In this document: piece after piece, positions 47,801 through 58,985 of the stretch
How the letters are laid out: every line of letters starts with the position of its first letter
Position numbering within the stretch: the stretch's first letter is position 1
DNA from: Ehretia macrophylla
Lineage: Eukaryota; Streptophyta; Magnoliopsida; Boraginales; Ehretiaceae
DNA: 64,000 bases
NCBI GenBank assembly: GCA_037974665.1
Contig: CM075783.1
Span: 12,977,762-13,041,761, forward strand
Reading direction: 5' to 3'
Notes under the pieces: model-generated
Told to the model about the DNA's origin: nothing
What the model saw: the letters and a program-made list of their open reading frames with translations, nothing else
Databases searched by the model: none
Made by a program: the position numbers and the translations under genes

Positions 47801-48076
47801 CTTGACCGAAAACTAGTAGTCACTATCATTCATCTTTGTTCTGCTATAATCTTCTATTGCTATAACAAAATTTTGCAAAAAGATGGAACTCTGATATGCA
47901 TTAAAGGAGCATGAGTTATGTGATAATGGAAAAACATTCATCCTGAACATATTGGATGCAATCGTCTTGCTAATTAGAAACAAGCCATCATCTCATAGAA
48001 TTCGCTCATTTTCACTGTTGTTGTAAAGAGAATGCATTAATAGGCATCAATACTTCATACTTTCTTTGACATCAAT
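44816..48076. other. Intergenic DNA, no gene supported
   Basis: No conserved frame was recognised. Two imperfect 61-base tandem units start CATATCCAACACTATAT at 45776 and CATATCTAACACTATAT at 45837. Near 46160-46220, AGGTCCGAATCCCTGGGA resembles a polymerase III B box and may belong to a SINE. The last five bases, TCAAT, are the left target duplication of the palindromic element. Confidence 0.4.
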
Positions 48077-49757
48077 TGATACAATAATTACAGCACTTAA
48101 ACCACTGTATTTCTACTATATTTGCATCATAATTTAGGACTAAATGCAAACACTTATATACTTTTGATGCAATATAGGATGATCTCGAAAAGTGAAAATC
48201 AGACCCAAAATGATTCAAATTGCAAACCAAAGAGTTGAAGAACGAAGAAGATTGGAGAACCATGGGCAAAAGGAGCTCGTAGAGAAAGAATTTAGCCCAA
48301 CTAAGCGTAGAAACGAGCTCAGGATGCTGATTTTAGCAAGAAATGACCATTTCAGAATTTTGCCTGAACATTAAATCGGGCTGGCATCAGTGATGCGAGC
48401 GAGATAAGGCCCCAGCGTGTGCCCGGCATACATGGCCAGCATGGACACACAGGCACTGCCCGCGTGGCCACGTCGGCTATGCCCGTGTGGCCTTGCATGA
48501 CCATGGCCATGCGTAGGCTAAGGGGCCACCACCCATGGCCACTCAACCTTACATTGACCACGACAATCAAATGCCACTAGAGATCCAATAGAATTCCTAG
48601 GAGGGGTCTATAAATAACCCCCAGAGACAACATAGAAAATATAATTGTTTAGTTTAATTATTAATTAGAAATAATTTAGATTTAATTAATGTTAATGTTT
48701 TTAATTTAGTTAATTTTAATTCCTATTAAATATTTAGTTAGTTTAATTTAATAGTAAATTGTAGAATACCGAGAAAGTTCTGCCAGAGTAGTTCTTACTC
48801 GGGGGAAATTCTGCCCGAGTAATAGTTCTTATACAAGGGAAGCTCTGCCTGAGCAGTTCTTACTCGGGGGAAGTTCTACCCAAATAGCTATTTTTCTGTC
48901 AGACCTCTGCTCAAATTCGTGGAATCAGAAATACAAAGTCGTCATATCGGGGGAACTTTTCTTGACTCTCTTATTTGTACAACTTTTATTTATTATTATG
49001 TTTGAGTAGAGCTATTATCTAGGGGAAGATATTGTAAATGACAGTCTTGTAATCTATGATCTCAGATTCAGTTAATTTGATTCAATTGCAATATATGACT
49101 TGCTTTAATTCAGTATTATCTTTCATACGTAATGCTTTTAAGTAGATGTTATGATTGCTTTATTTTCATGCCATATATCCAAGCTTTAGTAGTGACTCAA
49201 TAGATTGACAACCTTAGATTCCATGAGACTATAGGTTAAACCATAGTTTCTAGACTAGTGGAGATGTGAATACTTAGTTAAAACATATTGTTTTCAACGA
49301 CAGATCCATTCTACAGCTATATAATGGACTCGTAGATGGAACAACACCTATAACAGAGTTAGTAATCGGGACTTTAATCGGAGTAAGGTAATTAACTACG
49401 TTGATGCTTATAGCTTAACCTTTGCGTAGAATTAGAAAATCTTGGATGTCGAGCCTAGATTAATTGTCTCATTGCATATCCATTCCCCCTAGATTCTTTT
49501 TCCTTGTATTCAACAAATACTTAGTTTATTTTAGTTGTAGTTTAAATTACATTTCTGCACGTCACTCAAACTATTCTTCAAAACTGTCACTTAAATGCTT
49601 TAACACTTTCACACTACTTCACTAACTAACTAACGCACTTCCCTGTGAAAATTGACTCCGCACTCAGAGCACACTACACTACAAGATCCGTGCACTTGCG
49701 GATTATTAAAACTTGGTTGTTTTACACCTATTTATAAAGCACAACCCAATCGCATCA
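48077..49757 (+). repeat. Left LTR of the palindromic element
   Basis: Starts TGATACAATAATTACAG and ends CCCAATCGCATCA. A TATA-like GGGGTCTATAAATAACCCCC lies near 48604. A run of imperfect direct repeats, (A/G)TTCT(G/T)ACTCGGGGGAA type, lies at 48775-48880. It is followed by five bases and the primer site. A GC-rich island at 48380-48540 is rich in GGCCA and TGGCC words. Confidence 0.85.
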
Positions 49758-49763
49758 AATTTT

Positions 49764-49781
49764 TGGCGCCGTTGCCGGGGA
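49764..49781 (+). promoter_or_regulatory. Primer-binding site, left arm
   Basis: TGGCGCCGTTGCCGGGGA lies just after the LTR. This is the site type used by Athila/Tat elements (family knowledge: aspartate-type tRNA). The right-arm copy at 56653-56670 differs at two positions (TGGCGCCGCTGCCAGGGA). Confidence 0.85.
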
Positions 49782-49991
49782 AGCACGGTGTAGTTTAGTT
49801 TTTAATAAAAGTAATTGCGAATTTGCTTTAAGTGTTGTAATTACTGTTTATACTTGTTTTATACTATTTTATTTATATTACTGCTTGTAAAGTATATTAG
49901 TATTATTAATCTTGTATTTTTATTACATACTTAAGTTTACAAAGTTCTTGTATGCACGGGAGTCGTTCTTTAAAACTGGAACTCGCCCCGT

Positions 49992-50980
49992 TTGATCCCG
50001 AGCTCCAGAAAAATTTGCGTAGGAAGTCATAGTTCACAATGGCGGATCAAGAAGGAAATGTTCAAAACCTTCAACCTGTTAATCGACCCACTAATGACTC
50101 TTCATCAACATTTCTCTCCGGGCGATTACAATCCTGAATTTGTCATAGCTCCACTGGCTCTTGGCAATGTCAATTTTGAGCTTAAGACAGGGACCATTTC
50201 GAATCTTCCTTTCTTTTATGGGAAAAGCAATGAAAGCCCTAATACTCACATCATACAATTCTTGGAGGCATGTTCTATGCTTCATATCCCTAACGTGAGC
50301 CGTGGGATTATTCAACTGCATTTGTTTCCATTTTTCTTAAAAGACAAAGCCAAACAGTGATTAAATTTTCGAAAATTTTTACATAGGTTCTTTCCAATGG
50401 CCAAGACCATTACTTTGCGAACAGACATCATGTCATTCGTTCAGTCGGACTTAGAGCCCTTTAATGAATCATGGGAAATATTTATTGATCTAAAGAATCA
50501 ATGTCCTCACCATGGGTTTGCACGTCACGAATTCTTGCATTATTTCTTTAAAGGTCTTACACCTCAGCAGAAAATGATGGTAAATGCAATAAGCATGAAG
50601 GTTTCGATAACCTCACAGCGGACAAAGCTTAGGATAAAATATAAAATATAGCTGAAAACTCACTTCAGAACATAGCTACAAATAGAGAAACTAAGAGTAC
50701 CCACAACCTCCCAAAAGAGGGCATTGTTCGAGGTTAACTCTAATTCCCATTTGACTGATAAAGTAGATGCCCTAGCCCAGCAAGTTGAAAAATTCATCTC
50801 TCTAGGGTCTACTTCTTCACAAGCCCCTCAGATCACAGAAGTATGTGTTGTATGTTCTGCAGTAGATCACTCTACTTTGGACTGTCCAATAGGTTCACAA
50901 TTTCCTAAGTTCATGCAAGAACAAGTCTTTGCCACCCAAGGATATACGAGAAATTATGATCCTTACTCCAATACGTAAAA
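49992..50980 (+). pseudogene. Athila-type gag, left arm
   Basis: Conserved blocks: FSPGDYNPEF, NFELKTGTISNLPFFYGKSN, IIQLHLFPFFLKDKAKQ, FNESWEIFIDLKNQCPHHGF and FFKGLTPQQKMMVNAIS, in gag order. CVVCSAVDHSTLDCP near 50845 is a zinc-knuckle-like C-x2-C-x4-H-x4-C. Frames change at about 50360 and 50640. The product would package element RNA; this copy is dead. Confidence 0.82.
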
Positions 50981-51789
50981 TCTTGGCTAGTGAGACAATC
51001 CCGCATTTTCATGGCAACAAAGGAATCAAGAGCCTCAATTTCCTTAACAACAACAATATCAGAATCAATAATGAAACTTTGAGCCTCGTTTCCCATAACA
51101 ACTATATCAAAGGCCACAAAACTCTAACCCTTCTGGTTTTTACCCAGTCTAGAAAGATCAGTTCCGAACACAATGGAGCAATGTTCCTGGTCTTCCTCCT
51201 ACACAGTCATCATCTGATGACAAGTTTGACAAACTATTACAATTGGTCCAAGTTCAACAACAGTCTATTGCTAAACTGAGAAGCTGGCCCAAACTCTAAG
51301 TAAGAGAAACGAGGGTGCACTTCCATCTCAAACCGTGGCAAATCCACAAGAATAGTGTTGTACTATCCAAATCGAGATTGTCCAAGAACAGGCTAAAGTC
51401 GTGACTACCCTTAGGAGTGGAAAGATTATAGATTACCAGGTTAGAGAAAAAGGTAGGGATGTTCTTGAAGAATGAAGAAATAGAGGAACTAGAGATAGAG
51501 GTTTTAGGCAATGATGTCCAAGACTCCCGTAGGAATGAGAACTTAGTGGTAGAGTTAACAGTTGAATCCTCATCTCAAGCACTTTTCCCAACAGCTCTGT
51601 CCCGTCTGAAACCGATAGATGATCCTAAACAACTCAAAGTCTTAGAGCATTTGAAAGACATTTAGATCAATTTGCCATTAGTTGAGGTAATACAACAAAT
51701 TCCAGCCTATGCCAAATTTCTAAAAGATCTATGTGTGAAAAAGAGACGGAACAACCCCATTCCTATGAAGGTCCATCTTACTGAAAAGG

Positions 51790-52366
51790 TTAGTAACATC
51801 TGTACTAAAGGACTACCTCAAAAGTACAGTGACACTGACCTTTCACCATTCCATGTTTAATTAATGACCAATGCATTGAAAATGCCTTGCTAGACTTAGG
51901 ATCTAGTGTTAACCTAATCCCTCACACAGTTTACCAAAGGTTAGGTCTTAGAGTGTTAACATCGACAAATGTAACCCTCCAACTGGCAGGTAGATCTGAG
52001 CGAAGACCTTGAGGTGTTGTAGATGATGTCATCGTTAGAGTAGAAAAATTTATGTTCCCAGTGGATTTTATTGTGTTAGATATGGACCTAGGCCTTAATA
52101 ACAAAAATACCACTCCCATCTTATTAGGCAAACCATTATTAGCAACAACTGATGCTGTTATTTACTATAGAACGGGAATGCTAGAACTAACATTTGGGAA
52201 CATAAAAACAAAATTCAGGGTTGTTGATATAGCTAACAAGTTGAACCAAGATGAAGAAGAAGAACGCTTTCATCTAGATACCATTGATTCATGCATAGAT
52301 GAGTTTGTCCAATTAATCTCAACTCCTGATGAAAAAAATAGCCGAGTTAGAATGACTATTGTATGA
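51790..52366 (+). pseudogene. Retroviral-type aspartic protease region, left arm
   Basis: Frames give ALLDLGSSVNL-like sequence near 51885-51920 (active-site DLGSS position) and then, from 52052, FPVDFIVLDMDLGLNNKNTT and ILLGKPLLATTDAVIYYRTG. These are the second half of gypsy proteases in this clade. A TGA in the RRP-GVVDD block and frame shifts interrupt it. Confidence 0.75.
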
Positions 52367-52638
52367 ATGCGACATTTCACCTAAAATGATCGTCTCCGTT
52401 TCCGTTGTTGCTGATAAGTAACAACTCATTTCCTTAAAGTTTCAGACTGTCCCACGATTGAGTCCTCACCAACTTTGGAACTCAAAACCTTGCCCCAACA
52501 TCTTAAGTATGCTTACTTAGGACCCGATGAGACCCTTCCAGTCATCATTGCCTCTGACTTGACTACCGAGCATGAAGAAAAAATATTAAAAGGTCCTAAG
52601 TACACACAAAGAGGCAATAAGGTTGGACAATTTCTGAC

Positions 52639-53048
52639 ATGAAAGGAATTGATCATTTTGTGTGTATGCACAAAATTTATCTCAAGGAAGGAATTACTCA
52701 TTCTCGACAATTTCAGAGAAGACTAAACCTAAAGATGGGTGATGTCATCTACAAAGAGATCAAGTTACTTGATACAGGTATAATATACCCAATTTCTGAC
52801 AATCCATGGGTAAGTCCGGTACAAGTGGTACCGAAGAAATCTGGGATTACTATGGTCCCAAATGACAAAAAAAAAAGCTAATTTCTACACTCACCACCAC
52901 TGGGTAGCGTGTATGCATTGACTATAGAAAGCTCAATTCTAAAACTAGGAAAGACCACTTTCTTTTACCCTTCCTCGACCAAGTCTTAGACAGAGTAATC
53001 GAATAAGGCTACTACTACTTCCTGAATGGGTATTCAGGTTATCCAATT
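52639..53048 (+). pseudogene. Gypsy reverse transcriptase, N-terminal part, left arm
   Basis: LLDTGIIYPISDNPWVSPVQ and VVPKKSGIT, then GWRVCIDYRKLNSKTRKDHF-type residues over two frames, and YYYFLNGYSGY. The sequence then leaves the family just before the catalytic Asp pair region. The right arm stops at the same residue. The enzyme could never have been complete in this structure. Confidence 0.8.
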
Positions 53049-53292
53049 TGGGTCTAATTAGATCAAATAATTAACTAAAAAAACAAATAATTAACTAAAA
53101 AAATAACAACCTATTTTAGCCTCAGAAGGGGTATTTATAGACCCCCTCCCCCCCAATTGATCTAATTGGACCCTTTTTAAAACAAATAATTAACTAAAAA
53201 AATAATAATTTCCTATTTTAGTCTTTGGAGGGTATTTATAGACCTCCTCAATTAATCTAATTGGACCCAAAAAGGGTCCAATTAGATCAATT
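53049..53292 (-). repeat. Centre of the palindrome: two tandem copies of an LTR promoter segment
   Basis: On the minus strand the phrase GGGTCCAATTAGAT(C/T)AATTG, then GGGTCTATAAATACCCC or GAGGTCTATAAATACCCTCC, then AAAATAGG and TTTAGTTAATTATTTGTTTT occurs twice. It corresponds to the TATA region of the LTR (48580-48650). The centre is AT-rich apart from a C-run at 53143-53153, and short inverted copies of CCAATTAGATCAA flank it. Confidence 0.75.
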
Positions 53293-56200
53293 GATTAGAC
53301 TTGAATACCCATCCAGGAAGCAGTAGCAGCCTTGTCCGACTACTCTGTCTAAGACTTGGTCGAGGAAGGGTAAAAGAAAGTGGTCTTTCCTAGTTTTGAA
53401 ATTAAGCTTTCTATAGTCAATGCATACACGTCACCCAGTGGTGGTGCGTGTAGAAATTAGCTATTCTTTGTCATTTGGGACCACAGTAATCCTAGAGTTT
53501 TTCGGCCCCACTTGTACCAGACTTACTCATGGACTGTCAAAAATCGGGTATATAATACCTGCATCAAGTAACTTGATGATCTCTTTGTGGACGACATCAC
53601 TCATCTTTGGGTTTAGTCTTCTCTGAAATTCTCGAGAAGGAGTAATTCATTCCTCGAGATAAATTTGTGCATACACACAGAAGGATCAATTCATTTCAAG
53701 TCAGAAATTGTTCAACCTATTGCCTATTTGTGTGTACTTAGGACCTTTAATAGTTTGTCTTCATGCTTGGTAGTCAAGTCCGAGGCAATGATGACTGGAA
53801 GGGTCTCATCAGGTCCTAAGTAGGCATACTTAAGATGTTGGGGCAAGGTTTTGAGTTCCAAAGCTGGTGAGGACTCAATCGTGGGACAGTCTGAAACTTC
53901 AGGGAAATAAGTTATTACTTGATCGTTCTTATCTAGATCAGCAACAACGGAAGCGGAGGCGACCATTTCAAGTGAAATGTCGCATTCATACAATAGCCGT
54001 TCTAACTCGGCTATTTTTTTATCATGAGTTAAGATTGATTGGGCAAACTCAACTATGCATGAGTCAATGGTATCTAGATGAAGGTATTCTTCTTCTTCAT
54101 CTTGGTTCAACTTGTTGGTTGCATTAGCAACCCTGAATTTTGTTCTCATGTTCCCAAATGTTAGTTCTATCATTCCCGTCCTACAGTAAATAACATCATC
54201 AGTTGTTGCTAAGAATGGTCTACCTAATAAAACGTGAGTAGTATTTTTGTTATCAGGGCCTAGGCTCATATCTAACACAATGAAATCCACTAGGAACAGA
54301 AATTCTCCTACTCTAACGATGACATCCTCTACAACACCTCGAGGTCTTCGCTCATATCTATCTGCCAGTTGAACGGTTACATTTGTCGGTGTTAACACTT
54401 AAAGACCTAACCTTTGGTAAACTATGTGAGGGATTAGGTTAACATTAGATCCTAAGTCTAGCAAGGCGCTTTCAATGCATTGGTCATTAATTAAACATGG
54501 TGAAAACTCCTAGGTCACTACACTTTTGAGGCAGTCTTCTAGTGCAGACGTTACTAACCTTTTCAATAAGACGGACCTTCTTAGGAATTGGGTTGATCCG
54601 TCTCTTTTTCACACACAAATCCTTCATAAATTTTGTATAGGCTGAAATCTATTGTATTACCTCAACTAATGGAAAATTGATCTTAATATCTTTCAAATGT
54701 TCTAAGATATTGAGCTGTTTAGGATCATCTATCGGTTTCGGACGGGACATAACTATTAGGAAAGGTACTCGAGATGAGGCTTCAACTGTTGACTCAACCA
54801 CTAAGTTCTCATTCCTACGAGAGTCTTGGACATCATTGCCTAAAACATCTATCTCTGGTTCATCTATTTCCTCAATTTCTTCAGGAACATCCCTAACCTT
54901 TTCTCTAACCTAGTTATCTATGGTCTTCTCACTCCTAAGGGTAGTCACGGCCTTAGCCTGTTCTTGGACAGTCTTAGTTTGGACAGTACTACACTGTCCT
55001 CATGGATTTGCCATGGTTTGAGACGAAAGTACACCCTTGTTTCTCTTACTTAGAGTCTAGGCCAGCTACCCAATTTGTCTTTCAAGTTTAGCAATAGACT
55101 GTTGCTGAACTTGGACCAATTGTAATAGTTTGTCAAACTTGTCATCAAATGATAACTGTGTAGGAGAAAGATCGGGAACATTGTTCCGTTGTGTTCGGAA
55201 CTGATCTTTCTGGACTAGGTAAAAACCATGAGGGTTAAGAGTTTTGTGGCCTTTGATATGACTATTGTGGGAAACGAGGCTCAAAGTTTCCTTGTTGATT
55301 CTGATATTGTTGTTGAGGAAACTGAGGCTCTTGATTCCTTTGTCGCCATAAAAATGCGGGATTGTCTCACCAGTCAGGATTATACGTATTGGAGTAAGGA
55401 TCATAATTTATTGTATATCATTGGGTGGCATAGACTTGTTCTTGCATGAACTCAGGAATTGTTAACCGATTGGACAGTCCAGAGTATAGTAATCTACTAC
55501 ATAACATACGACGCATACTTCTGTGATATGAGGGGCTTGTGAAGAAGTAGACACTCGAAAGATGATTTTTTCTACTTGCTGGGTTAAGGCATCTAATTTA
55601 TCAGTCAAATAGGAATTGGAGTTAATCTTGAACAATGCCATCTTTTGGAGATTATGGGTGCTCTTAGTTTCTCTATCTGCAGTTGTGTTATGAAGAGAGT
55701 CTTCAGCTATATTTTTTATTCTATCCCAAGCTTCGTCCGATGTGAGGTTATAGAAACCTCCATTACTCATTGCATTTACCATCATTTTATGTTGAGGTAT
55801 ACGACCTTTAAAAAAATAATGTAAGAGTTCATGACGTGCAAACCCATGGTAAGAACATTGATTCATAAGATCAATAAATCTTTCTCATGATTCATGAAAT
55901 GGCTCTAAGTCCAACTGAATGAATAACATGATGTCTGTTCGCAAAGTAGTAGTCTTAGCCATTGGAAAGAACTTATGTAAAAATTTCCGAATAAGTTCTT
56001 CCCAAGATATAATGACCCCTGCGTCTAAATGATTTAGCCACTGTTTGACTGCCTTTTAAGGAAAATGGAAACAAATGCAGTTGAATAATCTCACGGCTCA
56101 CGTTAGGGATGTGAAACATAGAGCATGCCTCCAAGAATTGTATGATGTGAGTGTGAGGACTTTCGTTGCTTTTCCCATAAAAGAAAGGAAGATTCGAAAT

Positions 56201-56480
56201 GGTCCCTATCTTAAGCTAAAATTGACATTGTCAAGAGCCAGTGGGCTATGGCAAATGCAGGATTGTAATCGCCCGGAGAGAAATGTTGACGAAGAGTTAT
56301 TGGTGGGTCAATGGGTCGATTAACAGATTGATTAACGGGTTGAGCTACTGGAAGAGGTTGAAGGTTTTGAACATTTTCTTCTTGATCCACCATCATGAAC
56401 TGTAACTTTCTACACAAATTTTTCTGGAGCTCAGGATCAAACGGGGCGAGTTCCGGTTTCAAGGAACGACGTCCGTGCAT
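53293..56480 (-). pseudogene. Athila-type gag, protease and reverse transcriptase start, right arm
   Basis: Mirror of the left arm. Gag begins near 56480 (DYNPAFAIAH region) with FARHELLHYFFKGRIPQHKM at 55800-55840. Protease lies in the 54398-53990 frame (FLVDFIVLDMSLGPDNKNTT, VLLGRPFLATTDDVIYCRTG). The reverse transcriptase start is at 53730-53293. The protease frame is longer and cleaner here (224 codons from 54398) than in the left arm. Its own frame breaks differ from those of the left arm, so the arms decayed independently. Confidence 0.82.
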
Positions 56481-56676
56481 ACAATAACTTTATAAACATA
56501 AGTATGTAATGAAACTACAAGATTAATAATACTAATATACTTTACAAGCAGTAATATAAATAAAACAGTGTAAAACAAGTATAAACAGTAATTACAACAC
56601 TGTTAAAACAAATTTGCAATTACTTTTATCAAAAACTAAACTATACCGTGCTTCCCTGGCAGCGGCGCCAAAAACA

Positions 56677-58394
56677 TGATACGATTAGGTTGTGCGTTAT
56701 AAATAGGTGTAAAACAACCAAGTTTTAATAACCCGCAAGTGCACAGATCTTGTAATGTAGTGTGCTCTGAGTGCGGAGTTGATTTCCACAAGGAAGCGCG
56801 TTAGTTAGTAAGTGAAGTAGTATGAAAGTGTTAAAGCATTTAAGTGACAGTTTTGAAAAATAGTTTGAGTGACGTACATAAATGTAATTTAAACTACAAC
56901 TAAACTAAACTAAATATTTGTTGAATACGAAAAAAAAGAATCTAGGGGGAATGGATATGCAATGAGGCAGTTAATTTAGGCTCGGTATCCAGGATTTTTT
57001 AATTCTACGCAAGGGTTAAACTATAAGCATTAACCTAGTTAATTACCTTAGTTTGATTAAAGTCTCGATTACTAACTATGTTATAGATATCATTCCATCT
57101 ACGAGTCCGTTATATAATCGTAGTATGGATCTATCCTTGTAACCTGGTGTAAATGGCCTGTTTTAACTAAGTAATCACATCTCGACTAGTCTAGAAATTA
57201 TGGTTTAACCTATACTCTCATAGAATTTAAGGTTGTCAATCTATTGATTCACTATTAAAGCTTGAATATATGGCACGAAAGTAAAACAATCATAACATCT
57301 ACTTAAAAACATTACGTATGAAAGACAATAATGAATTAAAGCAAGCCATATATTGCAATTGAATCAAGTTAACAGAATCCGAGACCATAGATTAAAATAC
57401 CGTCATTTACAATATCTTCTCCTAGATAATAGCTCTACTCAATATAATAATAAATACAAGTTGTACAAATAAAAGAGTCGAGAAAGGCTCCCCCGATATG
57501 ACGATTTTGTATTTCTGATTCCAGAAATTTGAGCAGAGGTCCAATGCAAAAATAGCTATTCGAGCGGAACTTCCTCCGAATAAGAACTACTCGGGCAGAA
57601 CTTCTACCGCATTCTACAATTTACTATTAAATTAAACTAACTAAATATTTAAAAGTAATTAAAATTAACTAAATTAAAAACATTAACATTAATTAAATCT
57701 AAATTATTTCTAATTAATAATTAAAAACAATAATTAAACTAAACAACTATATTTTCTATTTGGCCTCCAGGGGTATACAAACCCTCTAGGAATTCTATTG
57801 GACCCCAATGGCATTTGATTGTCATGGTCCTCATTTGTCAATTGGACCTCCAAAATCACCATGGTCCATGATTGGACCATGGCGAAATGTATTGTCGTGA
57901 CTCAATGAGTCACGGCAATGCAAGCTTGAGTAGTCATGGGTGGTGGCCACTTAGCCCACGTGGGCAGAGCCCGCGTGGCCACGTCGCATGGCCTTGCGAG
58001 ACCACACGGGTAGTGCCTGTGTGGCCATGCGGGCCATGTATGCCGAGCACACGCCGGGGTCCCGTCTCACTCGCGTCACTGGTGCCGACCTGGTTTGATG
58101 TTCGAACAAAATCTTGAAATGGGTATTCCTTGCTAAAATCAGCATCCCGAGCTAGTTTCTGCACTCGATTGGGCTAAATTCTTTCTCTACGAGCTCCTTT
58201 TGCCCCTGGTTCTCTAATCTTCTTCATTCTTCAACTCTTTGGCTTGCAATTTGAATTATTTTGGGTCTGATTTTCACTTTTCAAGATCATCCTATATTGC
58301 ATCAAAAATATATAAGTGTTGCATTTATTCTTAAATTATAATGTAAATATAATAAAAATACAGTGGTTTGAGTGTTGTAATTATTGTCATATCA
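56677..58394 (-). repeat. Right LTR of the palindromic element
   Basis: Inverted counterpart of 48077-49757. It shares the outer end, the GC-rich island (57940-58090) and the ATTAATTAGAAATAATTTAG stretch. The primer site follows at 56653-56670. It is slightly longer than the left LTR. Confidence 0.85.
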
Positions 58395-58399
58395 TCAAT

Positions 58400-58740
58400 C
58401 CATTACAAGACCAACGATATTGCAACATTTCAAACACCAACAAACTGCAGAATGATTGATGGGATTGAATAGTCAAAGTAGATCCAAGTAGTGAAAGCAT
58501 ATGCTACTACTTATAGAAACTTAGTCATAATCTTACGCGGTCTCCAATATATCTAGCCAAACTAGCAGACTCCTCTACATTGAACCACAGTGAAAATGCA
58601 GGCAGAATTATCCATATGTCCAAGCCTTTTTAAGTATTTGTGTCCGTCGTTCTTCAAATCAACTTTCAGCACCATTTGCCTCAAATTGGGCATGACCTCA
58701 GGTTGACAAAAAACCCTTGAACCTTACATTGTCATTGCTC
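58400..58740. other. Spacer between the retroelement and the J-protein pseudogene
   Basis: No coding signal or repeat was recognised here. Confidence 0.35.
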
Positions 58741-58985
58741 GTCCAGAAACATGCATGATCCATTTCCAGCTAGAAAAATGAACGTTAATTACTCTTTGAG
58801 AGATAAAGAGTGCCCAGAAGCTCTCTTTGATGTTCCAGGATCACCACAAGTCAATGGGCCGCGAAACTACTGATTCGGGTTGTACACAGGCTTCTGTGAG
58901 ATATAGGTTCAGTCAGGACACTCAAAACATTGAGCCACCTCTGACAACATGGCTTTGAAAGTCCTCCATTGCTGTAATTCTTACC
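58741..58985 (-). pseudogene. Broken copy of the last exon of the J-domain gene
   Basis: It aligns with exon 5 of the J-protein gene (61650-61399), including GGTAAGAATTACAGC, a GTCAATGGGCC word on the plus strand and the C-terminal end. The acceptor AG before GGTAAG has become TG. One extra A after AGC shifts the frame, and Trp became a stop after CPD. Intron-like sequence just upstream (59000-59025) also matches the gene's intron 4, so this is a DNA-level duplication and not a processed copy. Confidence 0.8.

Larger units (their letters stand above)
48077..58394. mobile_element. Palindromic Athila-like Ty3/gypsy element with inverted LTRs
   Basis: The left arm (48077 to about 53045) runs LTR, primer site, gag, protease, start of reverse transcriptase on the plus strand. 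The right arm (58394 down to about 53293) is the same on the minus strand. Left end: TGATACAATAATTACAGCAC. Right end, inverted: TGATATGACAATAATTACAA. The whole is flanked by direct TCAAT repeats (48072-48076 and 58395-58399). Both arms stop at the same point in reverse transcriptase, around TTCCTG(A/G)ATGGGTATTCA. By eye about one base in ten differs between arms over a 190-base sample. The 3' half of pol, integrase and a normal 3' LTR are absent. Primer site and gag type point to the Athila lineage. Confidence 0.88.

Noticed and set aside
48352..48570. GC-rich frame in the left LTR, with mirror frames at 57872-58164
   Set aside because: Belongs to the LTR; the frame is not maintained between the two arms.
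48077..58394. Interpretation as two independent, oppositely oriented insertions
   Set aside because: Only one pair of target duplications exists, at the outer ends, and both arms break at the same residue; possible later rearrangement is less simple but not excluded.
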